DNA from: Desulfoferula mesophila
Lineage (GTDB): Bacteria > Desulfobacterota > Desulfarculia > Desulfarculales > Desulfarculaceae
Direction of reading: 5' to 3'
Length of the DNA stretch: 64,000 bases
Assembly: GCF_037076455.1 (NCBI RefSeq)
Contig: NZ_AP028679.1
Coordinates: 1,379,501 to 1,443,500, forward strand
A model generated the notes under the pieces. The model was not told where the DNA came from. It worked only from the letters and a program-made list of their open reading frames with translations, and made no database searches. Below, one piece after another: positions 8,139-16,245 of this stretch. Both the position numbers and the translations under genes were made by a program. Position 1 is the first letter of the stretch. The number at the start of each line of letters is the position of its first letter.

Positions 8139-9020
8139 TTGATCAACCCCAGCGCAAATCGCAAACTGCTCATTGGGGCGGGGTGCATGGTTCTGGCCGC
8201 CTTTTTTTTCGCCCTGGTGGGGGTATTCGTCAAACTGGCCGGCCAAGAGGTCGGCGTGTGGCAGATCAGCTTCTATCGGGCCCTGGTCGGTATCTTGTTT
8301 ATGCTAGGGCTCTCTGGCTGTTTTCGAGTGGCCATCCTGGGCCCTAACCTGAGGCTATTGGTCATCCGCGGACTGTTGGGCACCATCGGTTTTCTGTGCC
8401 TGGTACTGGCCATGCGCCAGATCCCCCTGACAGAAGTAATGGTGTTGTTTTTCCTCTTCCCGGCCTTTGCGGCCATCTTCTCACCCTGGTTAAACGACGA
8501 GCGGGTGGCCAGGCGGGACTGGCTACTCATTGCCCTGGCCTTTACGGGCACGGTGGTGGTGCTGTACCCCGGCGGGGATCTGCACTTGCGCCTGGGCCAC
8601 TTCTGCGCGCTGATCACCAGCGTGGTGGCCGGCCTGAACATGGCCTTGGTGCGGCGCTTGGCCGGGCAGCACACTCCCTACTGCATTTACTTCTTCTTCT
8701 GCCTGGCTGCGGCCGTGGTCTCCATCTGGCCCCTGGCCCTGGGCGTGGAGCCGCTGCTCCCATCTGGCACTGGCCTGCTGTACCTGGCCGCCATTGGCGC
8801 GGTGGGTACCGTTGGCCAGGTGATTATGAACCAGGGCTTCTATCACCTGCCGGCTACCGAGGGCGGGGTGGTCCTCATGAGCCAAGTCATCATCGCGGGG
8901 GCGTGGGGTGTGCTGTTCTTCGGCGAGCCACTGACATGGCACCTGGTGCTGGGCGGGGTGCTGATCCTTACCGGCGGTGCGGGGCTGAGCCGCCGGGTCA
9001 AGGCCAAGGTCCTGGAATAG
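8139..9020 (+). CDS. EamA/DMT-family transporter
   Basis: The protein has ten hydrophobic segments in two EamA repeats (FFFALVGVFVKLAGQEVGVWQISFYRALVG at the start of the first; VVLMSQVIIAGAWGVLFFGEPLTW near the end). TTG at 8139 was chosen because AAAGGAG lies six bases upstream and the resulting 293 residues are the usual family length. An in-frame ATG at 7992 would add about 49 non-membrane residues and is less likely. It probably exports a small metabolite. A second EamA gene follows on the same strand at 9117, about 96 bp away. Confidence 0.82.
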   Translation: MINPSANRKLLIGAGCMVLAAFFFALVGVFVKLAGQEVGVWQISFYRALVGILFMLGLSGCFRVAILGPNLRLLVIRGLLGTIGFLCLVLAMRQIPLTEVMVLFFLFPAFAAIFSPWLNDERVARRDWLLIALAFTGTVVVLYPGGDLHLRLGHFCALITSVVAGLNMALVRRLAGQHTPYCIYFFFCLAAAVVSIWPLALGVEPLLPSGTGLLYLAAIGAVGTVGQVIMNQGFYHLPATEGGVVLMSQVIIAGAWGVLFFGEPLTWHLVLGGVLILTGGAGLSRRVKAKVLE

Positions 9021-9087
9021 CCCGCCATGCTTTTCTAATACAACTGAACCAAGTCCAAACATGAGGGCATCCAAGCTTGTAACAGGT

Positions 9088-9100
9088 AACTGTAACAGTT
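9088..9100. promoter_or_regulatory. small dyad before the second EamA gene
   Basis: AACTG-TAA-CAGTT is a perfect 5-bp dyad 16 bp before the EamA start. TGTAACAG occurs twice in the same stretch (from about 9079 and from 9091). It may be an operator, but the signal is short and could be chance. Confidence 0.25.
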
Positions 9101-9116
9101 TTGGTAAACTAACGTG

Positions 9117-10055
9117 ATGAAACAGGCGGCAGTAGCATCTCCGGGATCACAAACCGAGCAGAGCCTGAGCATAGGCATTGTCCTGACCATGCTGGTCCTG
9201 GCCCTGGTCTGGGGCGCCAACATGGCCGTGGTCAAGCTGGTCGCAGGTCAATTGCCCCCCATTTTCCAGGCCGGGATTCGCTCAGTGGTTGCCGCGGCCT
9301 GCCTGTGGGTGTGGATGGCGGTCAAGGGGGTGCCGGTATTTCCGAGCAGGGTGGTGGTTACGCACGGCCTGGTGCTGGGCCTTTTATTCGGCGCCGAATT
9401 TGGCGTTCTCTATCCGGGCATGGTGTTCACCAATGTCGCCCGGAGCTACCTCCTGCTTTACACGGCACCGTTTTTCGTCGCCGTGGGGGCCCATTTCTGG
9501 CTGCCGGCCGACCGCTTGACACGCCTGAAGGTGGCAGGAATGGTGCTGGCTTTCGGTGGACTGGTGGTCCTGTTGGGCCAAGGGCTAGACCGAATCACGC
9601 CAAGGGCCATGTTGGGCGATCTGTTTTCACTAACTGCTGGGGCCCTGTGGGGAGCCACCACCATCTACCTGAAGCGCTTCCTGGCCGAACGTGCGCAGGC
9701 CCTGCAAACGCTCTTCTACCAACTTTTTTTCTCAGGGCCCTTGCTGTTGGCGGCCAGTTTTTTCCTGGAAGACCATCTGTCGGCCAGCCTAACTGGCTTC
9801 GGGGCCTTCTCGCTTTTCTACCAGTCAGTGATAGTGGCTTTCATCAGCTACCTGGCCTGGTTCAACCTGATCCACCACCATCCGGCCAGCTTGGTGCAGG
9901 CCTTCACCTTCTTCACACCAGTGGCCGGCGTGTTCATCAGTGGGCTCTGGATTCTGCATGAAGACGTTGGGCTCAGGTTATTGTTGTCCTTGGTCCTGAT
10001 CAGTGCTGGCCTGGTGCTAGTCAACCGCCCGTCCCGCAAAGCGACGGCGGCATAA
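9117..10055 (+). CDS. EamA/DMT-family transporter
   Basis: This 312-residue protein has ten predicted membrane segments and the EamA hallmarks ALVWGANMAVVKLVAGQ near the N-terminus and HHPASLVQAFTFFTPVAGVFISGLWILHE near the C-terminus. ATG 9117 is used; a GTG directly before it is in frame. It differs clearly from the upstream EamA protein, so the pair is not a recent duplication. The likely role is efflux of a small organic solute. Confidence 0.85.
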   Translation: MKQAAVASPGSQTEQSLSIGIVLTMLVLALVWGANMAVVKLVAGQLPPIFQAGIRSVVAAACLWVWMAVKGVPVFPSRVVVTHGLVLGLLFGAEFGVLYPGMVFTNVARSYLLLYTAPFFVAVGAHFWLPADRLTRLKVAGMVLAFGGLVVLLGQGLDRITPRAMLGDLFSLTAGALWGATTIYLKRFLAERAQALQTLFYQLFFSGPLLLAASFFLEDHLSASLTGFGAFSLFYQSVIVAFISYLAWFNLIHHHPASLVQAFTFFTPVAGVFISGLWILHEDVGLRLLLSLVLISAGLVLVNRPSRKATAA

Positions 10056-10245
10056 CGTCTTTTCTGGGCGGCATATTTAAGTTGATTGCCCAATGCGATG
10101 CGCGGTCGCAGACTTCGATGTACGTTGTTTGACTCCGTACTCACCCGGCGCTAACATTCCCCATTTGTTGTGCAAGCCATTCGCGAGAGATTAGCGCATG
10201 ATTGAGGCCGTGACGTCCTCCCTGCATTTAGGTCCATTTTTGGGT

Positions 10246-11229
10246 TTAGGATTTGGCAGAATGAGGCGCTACCCGTTTCGGGTCCAGGTGAGATGAGAGA
10301 TTCCCATCATCTGAGGTGCTACCCGTTTCGGGTCCAGGTGAGATGAGAGATTCCCAGGTTTGCTTCTTTGGAGATGGAGCCATGGGGGAGGCCACGCAGG
10401 GGGCAGGTCCCACCTGCTTGGCATAGGCCTCCGGGGTCATGTTACCCAGGGAGCTGTGTGGCCGATGTTGGTTGTAATCCAGCCGCCAGGTGTCCAGCTT
10501 GTCCTGGGCGTCCACCACCGACACAAACCAGTTTTCGTTTAAGCACTCCTCCCGAAGACGTCCGTTGAATGACTCGATAAATGGGTTGTCCGTGGGCTTG
10601 CCTGGGCGGCTGAAATCAAGCTCCACCTTGTTCCAGTACGCCCACTGATCAAGGACTTTAGAGGTGAATTCGCTCCCGTTGTCCACTTTGATGGATTTGG
10701 GGGCTCCACGTTCAGCGACCAGCTGGTTGAGCACTGCCACTACATCATCGCCCCGTAGGCTCTGACCAGCCTTCAAAGCAAGGCTCTCACGACTAAAGTT
10801 GTCCACTATCGTCAGCACCCGGAGCTGATGCCCAGAATAAAGCTGATCGGACACAAAGTCCATAGACCAGCTCTCGTTGCTCCTCTTGGGCTTTGGCTGG
10901 CTGACCACCCGGCGGGTCGCGCTCACCCGGCGCCGGGGGCGCTTGCGGCGCATGGTCAGCCCCTCCTCGGTATAAAGGCGATAAACCCGCTTGGCGTTGA
11001 CCAGCCAGCCCTCCCGCCTCAGGAGCACATGCAGGCGCCGGTAGCCATAGCTGACCCGGACCGCGGCCAGGTCCCTCAGCCGCATGCGCAATTCGTCCTG
11101 CCTGTCCGCAATACTCTGGTAGCGATGGCTGGAGCGGGCAAACTTGAGCACCTGGCAGGCCCGCCGCTCACTGACCTTGAATACCTTCTCCAAATAGCCG
11201 GCCAGAGCACGCTTGCGGACAGGCTTCAT
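10246..11229 (-). CDS. IS3-family transposase OrfB (DDE integrase)
   Basis: The integrase core is clear: SWSMDFVSDQL (first Asp), VDNGSEFTSK (second Asp) and FIESFNGRLREECLNEN (Glu). The N-terminal part has the HTH_21-type SYGYRRLHVLLRREGW segment. It overlaps the end of orfA by four bases. The reading frame stays open through the terminal repeat, so the last 22 or so residues are encoded outside the element proper and the stop comes from the flanking repeat. The transposase core looks intact. Confidence 0.92.
   Translation of the reverse strand: MKPVRKRALAGYLEKVFKVSERRACQVLKFARSSHRYQSIADRQDELRMRLRDLAAVRVSYGYRRLHVLLRREGWLVNAKRVYRLYTEEGLTMRRKRPRRRVSATRRVVSQPKPKRSNESWSMDFVSDQLYSGHQLRVLTIVDNFSRESLALKAGQSLRGDDVVAVLNQLVAERGAPKSIKVDNGSEFTSKVLDQWAYWNKVELDFSRPGKPTDNPFIESFNGRLREECLNENWFVSVVDAQDKLDTWRLDYNQHRPHSSLGNMTPEAYAKQVGPAPCVASPMAPSPKKQTWESLISPGPETGSTSDDGNLSSHLDPKRVAPHSAKS
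10262..10311. repeat. orphan IS3-type terminal repeat (50-bp unit repeated next to the IS)
   Basis: Positions 10262-10311 repeat the left end of the adjacent IS3 element (10312 onward) with one mismatch over about 45 bp. It is an extra IS end outside the target duplication of the present copy, probably left by another copy or by a one-ended rearrangement. Confidence 0.7.
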
Positions 11230-11566
11230 AGTTTTCTTTTTATGACGTCCTGCAGCATGGCCTTGTCCAGGCTCAAGTCAGCCACCAGCTGCTTGAGCTT
11301 ACGGTTTTCTTCCTCAAGCTGCTTCAGGCGCCTGATCTCCGCCACGCCCATGCCCGCGAATTTTTTCTTCCAGCGGTAAAAGGTGGCCTCGCTCACCCCC
11401 ATCTTGCGCACGATCTCCGCCACCGGGGTGCCGCTGTCAGCCTGCTGCAGGGCAAAAACGATCTGGGGCTCGGTGTACCTCCTGCGCTTCATCCAGTCCT
11501 CCTGGTCAAATGAGAATTATGACGATTTTCTCATCCGATATGGACCAGAATTCGGGAAGCAGGTCA
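10312..11566 (-). mobile_element. IS3-family insertion sequence (IS407-like)
   Basis: The terminal inverted repeats are imperfect over 26 bp: 10312 onward (TGAGGTGCTACCCG) against the complement of 11541-11566 (TGACCTGCTTCCCG). The element is flanked by CATC on both sides (10308-10311 and 11567-11570), a 4-bp target duplication normal for this group. It carries orfA and orfB on the minus strand. Confidence 0.88.
11226..11492 (-). CDS. IS3-family transposase OrfA (helix-turn-helix, leucine zipper)
   Basis: The 88-residue protein contains an HTH_Tnp_1 domain (YTEPQIVFALQQADSGTPVAEIVRKMGVSEATFYRWKKK, split here only by reading) and a C-terminal heptad region (RLKQLEEENRKLKQLVADLSLDKAMLQDV). Such proteins bind the element ends and pair with OrfB. 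Its end overlaps the orfB start by four bases, consistent with translational coupling. Confidence 0.9.
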   Translation of the reverse strand: MKRRRYTEPQIVFALQQADSGTPVAEIVRKMGVSEATFYRWKKKFAGMGVAEIRRLKQLEEENRKLKQLVADLSLDKAMLQDVIKRKL

Positions 11567-11574
11567 CATCAGTG

Positions 11575-11617
11575 ACCCCCAGCTTGGCCCGGCGCTCCTC
11601 GATGAGCTTCAGAGCCT
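11575..11617 (-). pseudogene. 3' remnant of a second terminase small-subunit gene
   Basis: This stretch matches 30776-30818, the 3' end of the intact terminase small-subunit gene, with only a few differences. Nothing else of the gene remains, because an IS3 element abuts one side and a deletion plus IS21 follow on the other. It is the first of two fragments that mark a decayed second satellite copy. Confidence 0.6.
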
Positions 11618-11795
11618 ACACAGTGCCCAGTACCTGGTCCTGCTGTAAATGGCGGTCCAAAAGCGAGACGATTTTAGTGGCGGTTGAAAACCGTGACACA
11701 TTGATTCAGTTTTCTTCAGGTGTTTTGGTGCGATGGAGGCCATGGTGGCTTCCAGGCCAGGACTCTCTGGAGGAGCGGAAGGGGTGTACACGGAC

Positions 11796-13295
11796 ATGGA
11801 TCAATGGGCCCGGATCAGACTTGAGTTGCGCGATGGCCAGGCGAGCAAGCGCGAGTTAATGCGTAGAGAGGGCATCCATTGGGATACCCTGCAAAAGATT
11901 CAGAATTTTCCCGAGCCTCCCGGATACCGGCTCAGCACCCCCCGAGCCAAGCCCAAGCTTGGCCCCTACCTTGAGTTGATCGCCCGGATCATAAAAGAGG
12001 ACAAAAAGGTTCCCAAGAAGCAAAGGCACACGGCCACGCGCATATATCACCGCATCAAGGAGGCGGGTTATCAGGGCAAGTACACCCAGGTAAAGGAGGC
12101 GGTGCGCGCAATCAAGCGCGTGAGCCAGGAGGTGTACATGCCCCTGGTCCATCGTCCCGGCGAGGCGCAGGTGGACTTTGGCTATGCCCTGGCCAAGGTT
12201 TCCGGGGAGCTTCGCAAGATAGCGCTTTTTATCATGGCCTTGCCGTACTCCGATGCCTTTTTCGTGGCGGCCTTCGACAAGGAGTGCAGCGAGAGCTACT
12301 GGGAAGGGCATGCCAGGGCGTTCGAGTTTTTCGGTGGGGTGCCCCACCGGATCAGTTACGACAATAGCAAGGTCCTGGTTTCCAAGATCATAGGGCCTCA
12401 TGAGCGCAAGCTGACCGATGGTTTTCTCAAGCTGCAGAGCCATTACCTTTTTCGGGAGCATTTTTGTCGGGTGCGGCGTCCAAACGAGAAGGGCGTGGTG
12501 GAAGGGGTGGTCAAGTACGCCCGGCAGAATTTTTTGGTGCCAGTGCCCCAGGTGAAGGACCTGGCCGAGCTCAATGCCATGCTTTTAAGGCAGTGCCGCG
12601 ACGACATGAAGCGCCGTTTGCGTGGCAAGGGCGGTAGCAAGGCCGAGGTTTTGCAGGAAGACCAGACAGCCTTTGTCCCCCTGCCTCCCTCCCGCTTCGA
12701 TGCCTGCCGCAAACAGCCTACCCGGGCCAATTCATTGTCCCTGGTCCGCTTCGACGACAATGACTACTCGGTGCCGGTGGCTTGTGCCCACCATGAAATT
12801 GTGGCCAAGGGCTATGTGGATCGGGTGGTGCTCTGCCACCATGACGTGGTGGTGGCCCGCCACTCCCGATCCTGGGGCAAGGAAGGGGTGTTTTTCGACT
12901 ACCGGCATTATCTGCCCTTGCTGGAGCGCAAGCCTGGCTCCCTGGACCACGCCCGCCCCCTGGCTGACCTAGATCTGTCTGAGTGCTTTGAGGTCTTGAG
13001 GCGGCGGCTGGTGGCCGGGGAAGACATGCCTGGCCAGGGCACCCGTAAATACATAAAGGTCCTACGTTTGCTGGAGGACCACTCCATGGCCAGACTGAAG
13101 CGGGCGGTGGAGCAGGCATTGTACGCGGGAGCCTATGCCCCGGAGGCCATTGTCCACCTGCTGGAGCCGCCATCATCAGGGCCCGCGGCCACCTTCCTGC
13201 TGGACGGTCGTGAGCACCTGGGCCGAGTGAGCGTGGCCGGGCCCGATATCACAGTCTATGACTCCCTCCTCGCGCAGGGAGGGGCGCTGTCATGA
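11796..13295 (+). CDS. istA: IS21-family transposase IstA
   Basis: The protein has an N-terminal helix-turn-helix (SKRELMRREGIHWDTLQKI), then a DDE integrase core: GEAQVDFGYA, PHRISYDNSK and NEKGVVEGVVKYARQNF. A C-terminal Mu-type beta-barrel follows (RANSLSLVRFDDNDYSVP). ATG 11796 (MDQWARI) fits the family start; in-frame codons further upstream lie within the inner repeat area. Its stop overlaps the istB start as ATGA. Confidence 0.92.
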   Translation: MDQWARIRLELRDGQASKRELMRREGIHWDTLQKIQNFPEPPGYRLSTPRAKPKLGPYLELIARIIKEDKKVPKKQRHTATRIYHRIKEAGYQGKYTQVKEAVRAIKRVSQEVYMPLVHRPGEAQVDFGYALAKVSGELRKIALFIMALPYSDAFFVAAFDKECSESYWEGHARAFEFFGGVPHRISYDNSKVLVSKIIGPHERKLTDGFLKLQSHYLFREHFCRVRRPNEKGVVEGVVKYARQNFLVPVPQVKDLAELNAMLLRQCRDDMKRRLRGKGGSKAEVLQEDQTAFVPLPPSRFDACRKQPTRANSLSLVRFDDNDYSVPVACAHHEIVAKGYVDRVVLCHHDVVVARHSRSWGKEGVFFDYRHYLPLLERKPGSLDHARPLADLDLSECFEVLRRRLVAGEDMPGQGTRKYIKVLRLLEDHSMARLKRAVEQALYAGAYAPEAIVHLLEPPSSGPAATFLLDGREHLGRVSVAGPDITVYDSLLAQGGALS

Positions 13296-14068
13296 AGGAC
13301 CAGGACAAACCCACCGTGCTCTTGGAGTACCACCTCAAAAAGCTGAAGCTGCCCACCATTCTCCGGGAATACGCGGCCATGGCCAAGGTCTGCAGCCAAG
13401 ACCGCTCCGATTACATGACCTACCTGCTGCGCCTGACCGAGCGGGAGCTTCTGGACCGCGAGAAGCGGGCAGCCGAAAGGCGCATCAAGCAAGCCGCCTT
13501 TCCGGTGATCAAGACCATGGACACCTTTGATTTCAAGGCACAGCCCTCCATCAATCAGCAGCTGGTCAGGGAGCTGATGAGGGGCGAGTACATCGCCAAA
13601 AAGGAAAACGTGCTCCTGATCGGAAACTCCGGCACCGGCAAGACCCAGCTGGCCAGCGCCATGGCCTTTGCGGCCTGCGCCCAGGGAAGCAAGGTGAAAT
13701 TCTACAGCGCCACCGCCCTGGTCACAGAGCTCATGGAATGCCGCGAGGAAAGACGTCTGCAACGCCTGCAGAAACAGCTCCAGCGCCTACACCTGCTGGT
13801 CATCGATGAACTGGGCTATGTGCCCTTCTCCAAGATAGGCGCTCAAATGCTATTCGAGGTGGTGGGTAGGGCATATGAACAACAAAGCCTCATGATCACC
13901 ACCAATCTCCCTTTCCAGCAATGGACGGAGGTCTTCGGCTCCGAAAGACTCACCGGTGCACTGCTGGACAGACTGACCCATAGGTGCCACATCATCGAGG
14001 CCAATGGAGAAAGCTACCGGCTCCGCCAAGCCAAAAGACGATCCCAGGCAAAGCCCAAAACCAACTAA
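13292..14068 (+). CDS. istB: IS21-family helper ATPase IstB
   Basis: The 258-residue AAA+ protein has Walker A GNSGTGKTQLA, Walker B LLVIDELGY and the sensor region SLMITTNLPFQQWTEVFGSERLTGALLDRLTHRCHI. IstB works with IstA in target choice and strand transfer. Length and motifs are complete, so the element may be active. Confidence 0.93.
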   Translation: MKDQDKPTVLLEYHLKKLKLPTILREYAAMAKVCSQDRSDYMTYLLRLTERELLDREKRAAERRIKQAAFPVIKTMDTFDFKAQPSINQQLVRELMRGEYIAKKENVLLIGNSGTGKTQLASAMAFAACAQGSKVKFYSATALVTELMECREERRLQRLQKQLQRLHLLVIDELGYVPFSKIGAQMLFEVVGRAYEQQSLMITTNLPFQQWTEVFGSERLTGALLDRLTHRCHIIEANGESYRLRQAKRRSQAKPKTN

Positions 14069-14170
14069 GGCAAGATCATGATTGACAGCATGAACAACAG
14101 GACTATATCTCTAAAACAAGTGTCACGGTTTTAGACCGCCAACTGTCCCGCACTTACTCCGCCATTCACA

Positions 14171-14558
14171 CCTGCCAACTATCGCACCCGGGGCCGTTTA
14201 TTTTTCCGTCATCTATCCCCCAACCCCTCACCGGTCGGGATCGTTGATTCTGAAGTAGAAATTGGCCCGTGAGTCCCGGAGGAAAGTCTCTTTAAGGCTG
14301 CCCAGATTACCTTGTATATGCTCTTATGATTTTGGTTTGGTGGGAATTATTGAAAGGTATAGCCGATTACATTCACTCGAATAAATGTTCTTCGTTTTGC
14401 GGTTGCAGGGGCAAGATACACCGTAAGTAAACGCCGGCTACCCATTATCTGCTCATCCGAATAGGACGTCCTGGCAATTGTCGCCATCCCTCCCTAGGCC
14501 CAAATTTCCAACTTAAAATCTGGACCGTTTAAAAGAGGGCAGGTTAGTCACGGTCGGT
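14171..14558. other. gene-poor stretch containing a satellite remnant
   Basis: After the IS21 target duplication, positions 14239-14297 resemble 31584-31642 (about four fifths identical), the 3' end of the zinc-motif phage gene at 31572-31937. This is the second fragment of a decayed satellite. With IS21 removed, it lies about 90 bp from the terminase remnant at 11575, against about 766 bp between the same points in the intact copy. I see nothing else coding in the remainder. Confidence 0.55.
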
Positions 14559-14999
14559 TTAACCAGCCAGTTCGGCCTTGGCCTTTTGGTAAGCCTGCTT
14601 AAGGTTCTGTAAAGCCTCGTCGAACTCTACTTTGGCCTTTTCCCAGGCCTTGCCGCTGGACGATTGCATGACTTTCAGCTTCTCCTGCACCACCTCCTGC
14701 TTCTCTTGTAGATCGGCCAAGGCCTCCTTGGCCCTGTCGTGGCCGGCGGCTGCCTTTTCCTTGGCCTTGTCCATCAACTCAGAAGCCTCTTTTTCCAGTT
14801 CTTGGTACTGGGCCTGGGCTTGAGCCATCAACTTCTCTTGCTTCTGTTTGGTGTAGGCCACGGCAGTGCTTACCGCCTCCTTGGCCTCTTTCTTCACTTG
14901 TTGGGTGGTCACCTTCTGGTCGTCGTCACTACCGCACCCCGCCAAGGCTAAGACGCCCAGAGCGACGAGAGCGGTTAACGCCGCTAATGCCCTTTTCAT
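14559..14999 (-). CDS. coiled-coil lipoprotein
   Basis: The protein starts at ATG 14999 with a lipoprotein signal (MKRALAALTALVALG, lipobox LALAGC). About 120 residues of almost uninterrupted charged helix follow, with alanine, lysine, glutamate and glutamine heptads. It should sit in the periplasm anchored by lipid. No catalytic motif is visible. It leads a run of small minus-strand genes of stress-protein type (15032-16126) and probably acts in envelope protection, which is inferred from context only. Confidence 0.75.
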   Translation of the reverse strand: MKRALAALTALVALGVLALAGCGSDDDQKVTTQQVKKEAKEAVSTAVAYTKQKQEKLMAQAQAQYQELEKEASELMDKAKEKAAAGHDRAKEALADLQEKQEVVQEKLKVMQSSSGKAWEKAKVEFDEALQNLKQAYQKAKAELAG

Positions 15000-15031
15000 T
15001 GCCCTGCCTCCACCTACTTCTGGCATCGAAT

Positions 15032-15319
15032 CTACTGGAAACGAGACGCGGCCCGGTCCAAGGCCGATTTTAGGTCGCCGACCGCTCGACTTAATCCTTC
15101 CTTGAGTTCTCCCCAAGCATCTATTCCGGATTGATTTAGCGCGGACAGATAATCCTTAGCTGAATCACGTTTGGCCTTGAGTGCGGCAATCTGCTGATGA
15201 TACTTAATCTCTCCGTCAGCTTCAGATTTACGCGCCTTGGCCTCCAGCCCGTCCAACCGGGCCTGCAGCAGGTCGAGTTCGGCTTGGGCCTTTTTCACAT
15301 ATGCTTCCTTTTGGTCCAT
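15032..15319 (-). CDS. small cytoplasmic coiled-coil protein (stress-type)
   Basis: The protein begins MDQKEAYVKKAQAELDLLQ at ATG 15319 and has 95 residues, nearly all predicted amphipathic helix, with no signal peptide. It resembles the sll1863-type stress-response proteins in length and pattern. It lies directly after the coiled-coil lipoprotein region, on the same strand as DUF1328 and the Ala/Gly-rich protein. The exact function is unknown. Confidence 0.65.
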   Translation of the reverse strand: MDQKEAYVKKAQAELDLLQARLDGLEAKARKSEADGEIKYHQQIAALKAKRDSAKDYLSALNQSGIDAWGELKEGLSRAVGDLKSALDRAASRFQ

Positions 15320-15369
15320 TGAATTGACTTTTCCTCTCTGGATGAACCCCGGCACTGGCCAGGTAGGGG

Positions 15370-15555
15370 TTAAGGTCGGGAACTCCGCGCTTTGCGACGG
15401 GCCAGCACCCAGCCGATTGCGGCTATCACAAACAGAACCAGGAATGCGTAGAACAGTATCTGGGCAATGCCTGGTGCGGCTGCGGCGATATCAGTAAAAG
15501 CGAAGACTCCAGCCACTAGCGCGATGATCAGAAAAATAAAAGCAAACTTGAGCAT
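15370..15555 (-). CDS. DUF1328-family small membrane protein
   Basis: The 61-residue protein has two hydrophobic helices ([17 protein letters not shown] and [22 protein letters not shown]) linked by a short loop, the DUF1328 pattern. AAGGAGG sits just before ATG 15555, which rules out a GTG six bases further up that would overlap the Shine-Dalgarno. Members often occur with CsbD and BON proteins in stress-induced clusters, as here. Confidence 0.85.
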   Translation of the reverse strand: MLKFAFIFLIIALVAGVFAFTDIAAAAPGIAQILFYAFLVLFVIAAIGWVLARRKARSSRP

Positions 15556-15616
15556 AATCACCTCCTTGGGTACTAGTTGCGACCAAACAAGTTGCCGCAG
15601 TCGTTACGTACCCTTC

Positions 15617-16126
15617 TTATTTGCGTGGCGGCGGCCCAATCACATCCTCCGCGCCTTTGATTGAAGTTATTAGGGCGCTCCTAACGGCCTGGGAAGCATC
15701 TGCCCCGATTGCGTCACCTGCTTCAAGAGCTCCGGTGACGGCTTCCTTGGTGGCGGTACCAACATCGGTACCAGCCTTGGCACCTGCCTTGATGGCCACC
15801 TCCGTCGCTGCGACAGCAGTCTTGCCCACGTCCGCCCCTACCTCGGAACCCGCCTTTACTATTCCAAAAACCGTGTTCTTGATGGCCACGTATAAATCAC
15901 CACCAATTTCGTTTGCAGCCGCGATGGTGCCGGTGACAATCTCTCCCACTCTTTTTTCTATAGCCACCGTCAAATCGCCCGCTCCCACAATAGTCGCTTT
16001 GACTATATCCGTAGTGCTCTCAACGATGGCTTGGGCCAACTCGCCTGTGCCCTTAAAGGCTCCAATGACCGCATTTTTGGTTACTCTGGTAATCACTTCC
16101 AGTGTGCTTTCTGTGTTTTCCACCAT
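15617..16126 (-). CDS. Ala/Gly/Thr-rich repetitive protein
   Basis: The 169-residue protein is built from degenerate repeats of the type GAxxAGxxVGxAxxxAVxGAxEA, with no Cys, no Trp and no signal peptide. The pattern suggests amphipathic helices that could lie on a membrane or on polymers, as in phasin- or LEA-like proteins. I do not recognise a named family. Its position in the stress cluster suggests a protective role. Confidence 0.6.
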   Translation of the reverse strand: MVENTESTLEVITRVTKNAVIGAFKGTGELAQAIVESTTDIVKATIVGAGDLTVAIEKRVGEIVTGTIAAANEIGGDLYVAIKNTVFGIVKAGSEVGADVGKTAVAATEVAIKAGAKAGTDVGTATKEAVTGALEAGDAIGADASQAVRSALITSIKGAEDVIGPPPRK

Positions 16127-16245
16127 ATCGGACCTCCACTTTACTTTTACCGTTGGAGAAAATTATAACTTGGAGATGTGCGGCTTATGCCACCTCTGTT
16201 CTGGCTTAATCCTTTTGATGCTTTTGTTAGCGTTTTCCTCCATAG

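Larger units (their letters stand above)
11644..14170 (+). mobile_element. IS21-family insertion sequence
   Basis: The ends begin TGTAAATGGCGG (11644) and, on the other strand, TGTGAATGGCGG (ending 14170). Second inner repeats sharing an AAAACCGTGACAC core lie inside both ends, the multiple terminal repeats typical of IS21. A 5-bp target duplication CCTGC flanks it (11639-11643 and 14171-14175). It encodes istA and istB. Confidence 0.92.

Noticed and set aside
10262-10357. Tandem 50-bp repeat as a CRISPR unit
   Set aside because: Only two units exist, they abut without spacers, and they match an IS3 terminal repeat.
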